From: CAZGZD01 sp964530005
GTDB lineage: Bacteria; Patescibacteriota; Microgenomatia; UBA1406; GWC2-37-13
Length of the DNA stretch: 35,821 nucleotides
Assembly (NCBI GenBank): GCA_964530005.1
Contig: CAZGZD010000008.1
Span: 1-35,821 of the forward strand
Direction of reading: 5' to 3'
In this document: one piece after another, positions 15,655-23,050 of the stretch
Numbering within the stretch: position 1 is the first letter of the stretch
Layout of the letters: each line of letters starts with the position of its first letter
Program-made: the position numbers and the translations under genes
Notes under the pieces: generated by a model
Seen by the model: the letters and a program-made list of their open reading frames with translations, nothing else
Told to the model about the DNA's origin: nothing
The model's database searches: none

Positions 15655-15933
15655 CTACCTTTGAGCTCGAGCCACACCTACTTTCTCCAAGTATACAGGA
15701 TTTGCTTGCTTGACAAATCCAAGCTTAGCTGCCTCGGACGCCGAAAAGCTCAGCGAACCTGCCTCGACAGCCTGCCTCTCCAGATCAATATTCTGTCTGT
15801 GATAAGTGTGAATTGAATCTTCATAGTATGAGATTTTATCACTAAGCGACATCCCAGATACAAAAAGACCAATATTGGCTCCAATAAGTATCAAAAATAC
15901 AATCCAGACTGGTGATTTATAAAGGTGTTTCAT
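15655..15933 (-). CDS. ftsL: FtsL-like bitopic division protein
   Basis: 92 residues: a short cytoplasmic start (MKHLYKSP), one hydrophobic helix (VWIVFLILIGANIGLFVSGM, about 9-28) and a following polar heptad-like stretch (LSDKISYYEDSIHTYHRQNIDLERQAVEAG) that could form a coiled coil. This topology and its place between rsmH and ftsI are those of FtsL, which bridges FtsQ/FtsB to FtsWI. Sequence similarity to FtsL is weak, as usual for the family, so the name rests mostly on topology and context. Confidence 0.72.
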   Translation of the reverse strand: MKHLYKSPVWIVFLILIGANIGLFVSGMSLSDKISYYEDSIHTYHRQNIDLERQAVEAGSLSFSASEAAKLGFVKQANPVYLEKVGVARAQR

Positions 15934-15940
15934 AATTATT

Positions 15941-16849
15941 TTAATGTTTGATAATTCTTAAAATTGCTGATCGCTCAAACTTTCGTAACGCACTACTTTT
16001 TGGCTTCAGGACTTGTGTCGTAAGGCCATTTTTCCTAACCAACTGCTTGACAACTCTGTCCTCAAGTGAGTGAAAAGAAATAGTCACAATCACGCCATCC
16101 CGCTCAAGAATCGAGATTGCACCTTCGATACCTGCAGCTATACTTTCAAGATCTCCATTTACAGCAATTCGAAGTGCTTGAAAAATACGTCTTTGTACGC
16201 CAAGTCTTGATCCGACCTCTATGGTCGACATAGCACCTATAAGATCTCCAACCGTCTCAATTCGCGCGATATGGCGATTGCTGACTATTGCTCGTGCTAT
16301 GTCAGCAGCTTGCGGGACTTCGGAATATTTTGCCAAAAGATCAGAAAGATCTTCAAAGCTTGAGGAATTAACCAAATCTGAGGCTTTCAAGCTTTGGTTT
16401 GTGTCGAGCCTCATATCAAGCGACTCACTTGCTACCTCAGTTGAGAACCCTCGCGCCGACCCTCTTATCTGTCCCATTGATAATCCAAAGTCAAAAATAA
16501 TCCCATCAACTGGCACAAACTTGTGTTTACTGGCGACTTCAGATATAGCTGCAAAGTCCGAAATCTCAAATATTACTTTTTCAAACTCAGGCTTCCCCCG
16601 TAATTTTTCAATCTGCGAACTATCGCGATCAAGCGCAAGCACTTGTCCTCCCAGATCAACAATTTTTTTAAGGTGCCCACCCTCCCCAGCTGTTGCGTCG
16701 ATGTACTTTTTGCCTTGCTTGACATCTAGTGCCACCATAACCGCATCAGCAAAGACTGGTGTATGCATAGAGGCCGTTCGTCTCGATTCTATCGGGACGA
16801 TTACGGACTCTTGTGGCGCATCAACTATCTTTTTTTTTGATGTGCCCAT
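15941..16849 (-). CDS. rsmH: 16S rRNA (cytosine1402-N4)-methyltransferase
   Basis: SAM-dependent methyltransferase (302 residues, also called MraW) that modifies C1402 in the ribosomal P site. Seen: DATAGEGGH SAM loop (51-59), LALDRD (71-76), RGFSTEV and LDMRLD blocks, RRIFQALRIAVNGDLE, and the signature SFHSLEDRVVKQ. The canonical family start corresponds to Met28 (MHTPVFADAV). The ATG at 16849 adds 27 polar residues but lies 5 nt after the mraZ stop, fitting the tight operon, so I keep it with some doubt. Second gene of the mraZ operon. Confidence 0.94.
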   Translation of the reverse strand: MGTSKKKIVDAPQESVIVPIESRRTASMHTPVFADAVMVALDVKQGKKYIDATAGEGGHLKKIVDLGGQVLALDRDSSQIEKLRGKPEFEKVIFEISDFAAISEVASKHKFVPVDGIIFDFGLSMGQIRGSARGFSTEVASESLDMRLDTNQSLKASDLVNSSSFEDLSDLLAKYSEVPQAADIARAIVSNRHIARIETVGDLIGAMSTIEVGSRLGVQRRIFQALRIAVNGDLESIAAGIEGAISILERDGVIVTISFHSLEDRVVKQLVRKNGLTTQVLKPKSSALRKFERSAILRIIKH

Positions 16850-16854
16850 ATCTC

Positions 16855-17244
16855 TTAATTCTTACTCTTGTATGCTTTCCATGCCTCAGGTTCCCAAATC
16901 TCAAAATGATCTCCAACACCAATAATGAGTGCTTTTTTTTCAAGTCCCCCAAATTCAAGTAATGACTTCGGAATCACGAATCTCCCCTGGTCATCAATCT
17001 CCACATGGACAGTTGATGAGAAAAGCATACGGCGCTTCTGGATATCTTCTGCTTCAAGAAGCGATACCTGAAGCAGATCTTTTGCCTTATCTTCCCATTC
17101 ACTTTTATCAAATCCTGATAAGCAATAATCAAATCCTTTTGTTAGAATAAATATGTTTCCTTTAAGAAGTTCTCGGACCTTTTTCGGCAGTACAATACGG
17201 CCCGGAGCTGAAAAGGAAACTTCATATTCACCAAAAAACACCAT
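16855..17244 (-). CDS. mraZ: Transcriptional regulator MraZ
   Basis: 129 residues with two SpoVT/AbrB-like swapped-hairpin repeats: an N-terminal copy with SAPGRIVLPKK and a second with DDQGRFVIPKS (family DxxGRxxxP in both; the first copy has Ser for Asp). MraZ proteins form ring oligomers that bind tandem repeats at their own promoter and control the dcw cluster. An in-frame ATG at 17250 is only 2 nt from the -10 box. The ATG at 17244 (MVFFGEYE, matching the family MF-GEY start) is 8 nt away, the spacing seen at murC and rpsO, so I place the start there. First gene of the operon, rsmH follows 5 nt later. Confidence 0.9.
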   Translation of the reverse strand: MVFFGEYEVSFSAPGRIVLPKKVRELLKGNIFILTKGFDYCLSGFDKSEWEDKAKDLLQVSLLEAEDIQKRRMLFSSTVHVEIDDQGRFVIPKSLLEFGGLEKKALIIGVGDHFEIWEPEAWKAYKSKN

Positions 17245-17263
17245 ATACATCCATTTAACACCA
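17224..17263 (-). promoter_or_regulatory. Four TGG repeats at 10-bp period (candidate MraZ boxes)
   Basis: On the minus strand TGG occurs at 17263, 17253, 17243 and 17233, exactly 10 bp apart (TGGTG, TGGAT, TGGTG, TGGTG), with AGG in register at 17273. E. coli MraZ is known to bind TGGGN repeats with 5-nt spacers, which is the same 10-bp period. The array covers the -10 box and start codon. The last two copies overlap codons of mraZ (Met-Val and Gly-Glu), so part of the pattern may be coding constraint. Confidence 0.55.
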
Positions 17264-17281
17264 ATTCAAACCTAGTGTCAA
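17253..17281 (-). promoter_or_regulatory. Promoter of the mraZ operon
   Basis: Perfect TTGACA (17281-17276), 17-bp spacer and TTAAAT (17258-17253) on the minus strand. The expected start point falls at or next to the ATG at 17244, predicting a leaderless mraZ message. Confidence 0.75.
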
Positions 17282-17375
17282 GAGCATTTTGTTGTATTTA
17301 TAGGAGAAAACGTAGCCTTACAAAATTCTTTAAAATAGAAGCAAATTACAAGCAAAGTACATTAGACTATAATCA

Positions 17376-19007
17376 ATGAACAGAATCCTCAAAAGCACCA
17401 AGAATTTCATCTTCAGCAAGCAATCAAGCATCTTCTCATCTGCCATGATCATATCTGCAATGATTATCTGTTCACGCTTTTTCGGCTTTTTCCGCTACCG
17501 CATACTGGTTGGCTACTTTACGAAAGAAGAACTTGATATCTTTTTCGCTGCATTTCGAATACCCGACCTCATATTTGAAGTTCTGATAACAGGCGCACTT
17601 ACTTCGGCCTTCATACCTATATTTATCAAATATCAGAAAGACAAAAAAGAGCTTTATGCAAACATCTCATCAATCATAAACGTGATAAGCGTAGCGCTTT
17701 TTATTTTTGTTATTGTGATGCTTTTATTGGCAAACTGGATTCTGCCAATCATTACGCCTGGTTTCACAGGGCAGAAGCTTGCTGCCGTCATTTTTTATTC
17801 AAAGATTCTACTTGTCGGGCAGCTTCCCTTTATGATTTTTGCAAGCTTCCTGACGGGCATAGGACAAGCCAATAAGACGTTTGTTCTTACCGCATTTGCA
17901 CCCCTAATCTACAACCTCGCAATTATAGTGATGACCATATTATTTGCTCCAAGCATGCATCTTTTGGCCCCTGTCATTGGGGTAGTGGTCGGAGCGGTAC
18001 TTTCGTTTGTGATTCAACTTCCACTCATCAAAAGATCGCACTTTGAATATGCTCCAATATTTCGCATTACCCGTGGACTTCGTGAATTCTTTGGGATGAT
18101 TGTTCCCCGCCTTGTAACAACTGTGGTAACTCAGATCGATGCGACAATAGATCTTACACTTACCACGCTTATCGGGTCTGGATCATACACCGTCTTTTAT
18201 CTTGCCCAGACACTCCAACTGCTTCCTGTATCCATAATCGGCATCGCATTCGGCCAAGCGTCCCTACCTTATCTATCAGAGCTATATCAGGATGGTAAGG
18301 TCGAGGAGTTCAAAAAGATTACCCTCGACTCTCTTTTGAGTATTCTTTTCTTTACCATTCCACTTGCAAGCTTTTTTATCTTTGCGCGTACTCCACTCGT
18401 TCGACTGTTCTTTGGAGGACAAAAATTTGACTGGGATGCGACCACACTAACTGCGACCACACTATCTTACTTTGCACTATCTATTCCATTTCACTCTATT
18501 TATTATTTTATTACCCGCTGTTTTTATGGAATGCTGGATAGTCGCACACCTTTTTATGTAAGCTTGTTTACTATTGCCACAAATATTGCACTTAGCACGT
18601 CTTTCGTGTTTATCTACCACCTACCTGTGTGGGCACTTGCTATATCATTTTCTATCACGATAGTCATAAATGTCATTATATTATTCGCACTTCTCATTCG
18701 TAGGCTAGGTCATTTTAATCTACGTTTTTTTGTGGTTGAGCTAATCAAAATTACGACAGCAACGTTTGTAACTTCTTTTTTTGTTTATTACCTCCTCAAA
18801 CTGCTGGACGGCTTAGTATTTGACACAAGCCGCACTATCAACGTTTTTTTGCTTCTTATGACAGGCCTTATCAGCTTTTTTTCCTTATATCTTTTGTTCG
18901 CTCTCCTTTTTGAGATTAGAGAGCTCTATCTTGTCTCGAAGCTTATTCTAAAAGCAAAGCAGTACCACAAACGTTTTTTTGAAATCTATACTCAAATCGA
19001 TATATGA
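17376..19007 (+). CDS. murJ: Lipid II flippase MurJ
   Basis: MOP-superfamily membrane protein of 543 residues with about 14 predicted helices that moves lipid II across the cytoplasmic membrane. Seen: the N-terminal block SRFFGFFRYRILVGYF with conserved Arg residues, EELDIFFAAFRIPDLIFE (family DaFxvAfriPn), GALTSAFIPIF, and FYLAQTLQLLPVSIIGIAFGQASLPYLSE. It is transcribed divergently from mraZ and overlaps the phosphorylase gene by 4 nt (ATGA). A TATAAT at 17368-17373 lies only 2 nt before the ATG, too close to make a message containing it, and no good in-frame start follows until Met24 (17445). The exact start is therefore uncertain. Confidence 0.9.
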   Translation: MNRILKSTKNFIFSKQSSIFSSAMIISAMIICSRFFGFFRYRILVGYFTKEELDIFFAAFRIPDLIFEVLITGALTSAFIPIFIKYQKDKKELYANISSIINVISVALFIFVIVMLLLANWILPIITPGFTGQKLAAVIFYSKILLVGQLPFMIFASFLTGIGQANKTFVLTAFAPLIYNLAIIVMTILFAPSMHLLAPVIGVVVGAVLSFVIQLPLIKRSHFEYAPIFRITRGLREFFGMIVPRLVTTVVTQIDATIDLTLTTLIGSGSYTVFYLAQTLQLLPVSIIGIAFGQASLPYLSELYQDGKVEEFKKITLDSLLSILFFTIPLASFFIFARTPLVRLFFGGQKFDWDATTLTATTLSYFALSIPFHSIYYFITRCFYGMLDSRTPFYVSLFTIATNIALSTSFVFIYHLPVWALAISFSITIVINVIILFALLIRRLGHFNLRFFVVELIKITTATFVTSFFVYYLLKLLDGLVFDTSRTINVFLLLMTGLISFFSLYLLFALLFEIRELYLVSKLILKAKQYHKRFFEIYTQIDI

Positions 19008-20260
19008 ACGACTTAAATTCCAAACACTTGCTCGCTGTCGATTCTATTCAAAAAAAGCTTCTTGGCAAACCCTTAACGTACAAAGAAATCTATAACCTTA
19101 TGGATGAAATTTCCAACAAGCGTTTGTCCGATGTGTTGACCACCTACTTTGTTGCCGCATCTTTTAAGAAGGGGTTTACCGAAGATGAGTTGTACTTCCT
19201 CACACGCGCAATGGTGGAGACGGGAACTAAGCTTAAATTTGATGGCATAGTGGCCGACAAACACTGCATAGGGGGTATCGCTGGAAGTCGAACCACGATG
19301 ATTGTTGTGCCAATTATTGCTGCTGCCGGATTTAAGATTCCCAAAACTTCGTCTCGAGCCATCACCTCACCGGCCGGTACAGCGGACGTAATGGAGACGC
19401 TAGCCGATGTGGAATTCACACCTGAGCAAATTCATAGAATAGTTGATGCTGTTGGAGGTTGTATCGTGTGGGGTGGACACTTGGGTATTGCGCCAGCAGA
19501 TGACACAATCATTCGAGTCGAAGAGCCTCTGTCTTTTGAGTCATTTGACAAAGTGATTATCTCCATAATGTCCAAAAAAGTAGCAGTGTCGACTAATCAT
19601 TTGGTGCTGGACATACCAGTTGGACCCACAATGAAAGTAAGATCTATGGCAGATGCCGAGCGAGTCGCTGCCAAATTTAAGGCAATTGCAAAAAGGTTTG
19701 ACATCAAGATGGTTGTTGATATTAATGAGACTCTTGAGCCGGCCGGGCGAGGAATTGGTCCAAAGCTTGAGGCGCGTGATGTACTTCGTGTACTTGAGCA
19801 GCACGACGAGCGTTCCCATGATCTTGAAGCCAAGGCTCTTCGACTCGCAGGGCTTCTTCTGGGTATTTGCTACAAAGATAGCCAATCAGACAAAAATGGA
19901 GAAGCAGAAGCTCAAAAAATTCTAAAAAGCGGAGCTGCGCTCTCAAAGTTCAAAGAAATCATTAAAGCACAAGGTGGCGATGATAATGTTTCCTCTGCTT
20001 CACTCAAGCCAAAATCGCATAAATTGGAAATTTACAGCACTCGTTCTGGTAAAATTAAAGGTATAAATAATTTTCATCTGAATTCAGTAGCCAAAATTCT
20101 AGGGGCGCCAGATGACAAAGATGCAGGTATATATTTGCTCAAAAAAAGAAATGAAAAAGCAGAAAAAGGCGATCCATTATTCATACTCTATTCAAGCAAT
20201 ATTTATCGCCTACAAGAGGCTAAAGTAACACTTAGTGATTTCCAAATATATGAAACTTAG
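19004..20260 (+). CDS. AMP phosphorylase/thymidine phosphorylase family protein (short archaeal-type)
   Basis: 418-residue member of the nucleoside/nucleotide phosphorylase II family. Phosphate-binding motif DKHCIGGIAGSRTT (85-98) and KTSSRAITSPAGTADVMETL (114-133) resemble archaeal AMP phosphorylase (DKHSIGG, KTSSRAITSxAGTADVME) more than E. coli DeoA. Archaeal AMP phosphorylases are about 500 residues with an extra N-terminal domain of about 80 residues, which is absent here. Likely role is phosphorolysis of AMP or pyrimidine nucleosides to ribose phosphates for salvage; which substrate is uncertain. It is an odd passenger between murJ (4-nt overlap) and mltG (11-nt overlap), probably just operon packing. 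Confidence 0.82.
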   Translation: MNDLNSKHLLAVDSIQKKLLGKPLTYKEIYNLMDEISNKRLSDVLTTYFVAASFKKGFTEDELYFLTRAMVETGTKLKFDGIVADKHCIGGIAGSRTTMIVVPIIAAAGFKIPKTSSRAITSPAGTADVMETLADVEFTPEQIHRIVDAVGGCIVWGGHLGIAPADDTIIRVEEPLSFESFDKVIISIMSKKVAVSTNHLVLDIPVGPTMKVRSMADAERVAAKFKAIAKRFDIKMVVDINETLEPAGRGIGPKLEARDVLRVLEQHDERSHDLEAKALRLAGLLLGICYKDSQSDKNGEAEAQKILKSGAALSKFKEIIKAQGGDDNVSSASLKPKSHKLEIYSTRSGKIKGINNFHLNSVAKILGAPDDKDAGIYLLKKRNEKAEKGDPLFILYSSNIYRLQEAKVTLSDFQIYET

Positions 20261-21236
20261 CTATAGAATTACACTTTTCTTTATAGTGGTGCTCATAATC
20301 GGCGTGTCATCCGCTCTATTTTACAAGGAGGGAATACTACCTGCAGACCGTGATAACAAGACAGTCAAACTTTTTGTAATCAAGCCAGGGGAAAATCTCA
20401 ACCTCATATCTAATAGGCTTGAGAGTGAGCACCTCATAAGATCTAAGCTTGTTTTTTTTGTAGTAGTTAAGCAATTGGGAATTGAAAAAAAGATTCAGGC
20501 TGGCGACTTCCGCCTCTCTCCATCTATGAGTGCACGTGAGATAGCTAAGGAATTCACTGTCGGGAGTCTTGATCGATGGATCACAGTGCGAGAAGGACTG
20601 AGACGAGAAGAGATTGCTCAGATCATGTCAGCTGAACTTGGAATTCCAGAGATCGAGTTTGAAAAAGCATCTCAAGGGCTCGAAGGCTACTTATTCCCTG
20701 ACACATATCTAATCCCTAAAACCGCATCGGCAGACGACGCAGTAGCAATACTCAAAAACAATTTTGAAAATAGATACACACCAGAGATGAAAGCACAAGC
20801 CAGGAAAAAAGGCCTCACTGACCTTGAAATAATTACGCTTGCATCCATAGTCGAGCGTGAAGCAAGGCGCGAGGTAGATAGACCCAAGGTGGCAAGTATT
20901 ATCCTACGACGCATTAAAGATGGTATCCCTCTTCAAATTGACGCCACAGTCCAATACGCTCTTGGGTATCAACCCGCTACAAAAACTTGGTGGAAAGGCT
21001 CAATCACAAACGACGATAAAGAAAGCCCCTCACTCTACAATACATACAAAAAGCAAGGACTCCCACCCGGACCAATATCCAATCCAGGCCTATCATCTAT
21101 TCAAGCAGCTCTCAGTGCAGATCCAACGACTCCATATCTTTTCTATGTCGCAGACTCCAAAGGTCACACATATTATGGTCGTACCCTTGAGGAACACGAG
21201 CGAAATATCAAAAAATACTGCGACACCTGCGATTAA
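20250..21236 (+). CDS. mltG: Endolytic murein transglycosylase MltG (YceG-like)
   Basis: 328 residues from the ATG at 20250; an ATT-started extension is not credible. One N-terminal helix (ITLFFIVVLIIGVSSALFY, 7-25), a LysM-like segment (VKLFVIKPGENLNLISNRL), then the YceG catalytic domain: EGYLFPDTY (145-153), ASIVERE with catalytic Glu202, DATVQYAL and the signature SLYNTYKKQGLPPGPISNPG. The family cleaves nascent glycan strands at the membrane and sets their length. It overlaps the phosphorylase gene by 11 nt, so translation is coupled. Confidence 0.93.
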   Translation: MKLSYRITLFFIVVLIIGVSSALFYKEGILPADRDNKTVKLFVIKPGENLNLISNRLESEHLIRSKLVFFVVVKQLGIEKKIQAGDFRLSPSMSAREIAKEFTVGSLDRWITVREGLRREEIAQIMSAELGIPEIEFEKASQGLEGYLFPDTYLIPKTASADDAVAILKNNFENRYTPEMKAQARKKGLTDLEIITLASIVEREARREVDRPKVASIILRRIKDGIPLQIDATVQYALGYQPATKTWWKGSITNDDKESPSLYNTYKKQGLPPGPISNPGLSSIQAALSADPTTPYLFYVADSKGHTYYGRTLEEHERNIKKYCDTCD

Positions 21237-21261
21237 CTTACTGATTTCCTGTTAATATAAT
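21233..21261 (+). promoter_or_regulatory. Promoter of the plus-strand EamA gene
   Basis: TTAACT (21233-21238, overlapping the mltG stop), 17-bp spacer, TATAAT (21256-21261), then 5 nt to the ATG at 21267. The expected start point coincides with the ATG. Confidence 0.6.
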
Positions 21262-21266
21262 CAAAA

Positions 21267-22127
21267 ATGATAGAGCTTTTAAATTCCTGGGGATTTAACA
21301 TGGCCGGTGCTCTGGCCGCCACAGTGGCTCTTGATCAGCTGTACAAGTTATTTGCGCGGACTGTACGCAATGAAGCTGCTGCGTTTGTACTTGTCAATCT
21401 TATTGGAGGAATCACTGTGCTTTTTTTCGTCCCGTATTTTGATTTCAAGTTCCCTACGCAGCCCATCTATTACACCCTACCAATTATATCCTTCGTCTTT
21501 TATGCTATCGCCGACCGTATCCAACCTACCGTACGCAAGCACCTTGAGGTATCAATAGTCTCAATACTTTTACAACTAACAAGCGTATTTGTGTTTATAT
21601 ATGGCGTCATACTGTATCATGAAGCGCTAACGATCAGCAAAGTGGCCGGCATACTCCTTGTAATAAGCGCCACCATACTTGTTCTCTACAGGCGTGGTAC
21701 ATTTGTTGCGAACAAATACACATTACTTACCTTTATAGCAGCCATTACCGGAGCCACGGGATTTGCAATCGATATCGGCAACTCCGCACACTTTAATATG
21801 CCACTCTACTTTAGTATGGCATACTTTTTACCCATAGTGTTTGTAGCGCTGTTTGAAAAAATCACAGTAAAGCAAATAGTTCGTGAGTACCGTCGGATCG
21901 ATACAAAGTACTTACTACTTACTGGCATTATGTGGGGGCTGGCTGGATTTTTTGGAGTACATGCGAATCAACTTGGGAGCGTCACTACAACTGAATCGCT
22001 GCTTGCCACATCAGTTTTTTTTAGCGTAATACTCGCATACTTTGTCCAAGGCGAGCGCAGAGATGAGCTCAAAAAAATCGTTGCTGCACTTATTGTAATT
22101 GTTGGGATTATTCTAACCGTAAGGTAA
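21267..22127 (+). CDS. EamA/DMT-superfamily membrane transporter
   Basis: 286 residues with about ten hydrophobic helices arranged as two five-helix repeats, typical of the drug/metabolite transporter superfamily. The first repeat ends in ALTISKVAGILLVISATILVLYRR, the second in ELKKIVAALIVIVGIILTV (the family's G-xxLIxxGV end pattern). Substrate cannot be inferred. It has its own promoter directly upstream and is convergent with a second EamA gene ending 9 bp away. The two are not near-identical and are not a recent duplication. Confidence 0.82.
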   Translation: MIELLNSWGFNMAGALAATVALDQLYKLFARTVRNEAAAFVLVNLIGGITVLFFVPYFDFKFPTQPIYYTLPIISFVFYAIADRIQPTVRKHLEVSIVSILLQLTSVFVFIYGVILYHEALTISKVAGILLVISATILVLYRRGTFVANKYTLLTFIAAITGATGFAIDIGNSAHFNMPLYFSMAYFLPIVFVALFEKITVKQIVREYRRIDTKYLLLTGIMWGLAGFFGVHANQLGSVTTTESLLATSVFFSVILAYFVQGERRDELKKIVAALIVIVGIILTVR

Positions 22128-22135
22128 TTAAAATT

Positions 22136-23029
22136 TTATATCTCCGGTTCATAAGTATTCTGTGTTTTCTCTCTTTTGAAATGAATCCAGGTCAGCCCTA
22201 TTAGTCCAATGAGAATAAGAATTAACCCTACATAATGTTGGGATGTAGGCATCTCTTTGAGGAGAAAAACTGAACCCAAAAATGACACAGATACAGACAA
22301 AGGAATAAATGCAGATGCGCGAGAAAGAGGCATTAGCTTAACAGCTTGATACCAAGTAAAAAAATTCAAACTTAATAGCAAGCCAAAAAGTAGCATCTTC
22401 CATACTTTTGTCACATTGGTCAATATAAGAATTGATTCAGGATGTACAACGAGTGCGATAAAAAGTAGTATTATTCCGCCGTATAATAGCCTTCCTGCCG
22501 CCACCATATTAGCACTACCTCCCTGTGTCATAATCTGTTTTGCTCGCATATGGTAAGCCTGATATAAAAGAGGTGTAATAATTATAAAAATGTCTCCAAT
22601 ATTCAAACCTTGACCCCCTTTATATGCAACCACAACAGCTCCTATAACCATAACAATTATTGACAGTATTTCTCGTTTTTTTATTTTTTCACCTAAAAAA
22701 ATAAAAGCCAAAATTACTGAATATATCGGCTCAACTTGAAGAAGGAGGGATGTATTTAGTCCACTCGTCATTTTAGTGCCTATAAAAAACAGTGCATTTG
22801 CCGCAGCAGCAAGTAGTGCTATTTCTATAAATAATTTTCGAAAGCGAATAGAAAATAAATCTTTTTGTTTGTTTCGCGGAATTAGATAAAGTAGAAAAGG
22901 AATAGATGCAACAATGGAAACTATACCAATTAAAAATATTGGATCTATATCACTTACTAAATAATGTGAGACAACGGGATACATCCCATATATAAACATC
23001 GTCACTAATGCTAAAAAATATCCAAGCAT
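22136..23029 (-). CDS. EamA/DMT-superfamily membrane transporter
   Basis: 297 residues, about ten helices in two EamA repeats: LGYFLALVTMFIYGMYPVVSHYL at the start, first repeat end ILAFIFLGEKIKKREILSIIVMVIGAVVVAYKGG (the family's FLGExxxxxxxxGxxxIxxGV pattern), second repeat end VFLLKEMPTSQHYVGLILILIGLIGLTW. A closer match to the standard EamA pattern than its convergent neighbour. It starts 21 nt after the ftsK stop, so is probably co-transcribed with it. Substrate unknown. Confidence 0.87.
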   Translation of the reverse strand: MLGYFLALVTMFIYGMYPVVSHYLVSDIDPIFLIGIVSIVASIPFLLYLIPRNKQKDLFSIRFRKLFIEIALLAAAANALFFIGTKMTSGLNTSLLLQVEPIYSVILAFIFLGEKIKKREILSIIVMVIGAVVVAYKGGQGLNIGDIFIIITPLLYQAYHMRAKQIMTQGGSANMVAAGRLLYGGIILLFIALVVHPESILILTNVTKVWKMLLFGLLLSLNFFTWYQAVKLMPLSRASAFIPLSVSVSFLGSVFLLKEMPTSQHYVGLILILIGLIGLTWIHFKREKTQNTYEPEI

Positions 23030-23050
23030 ATGTTTTTATTGAAGAAATTG

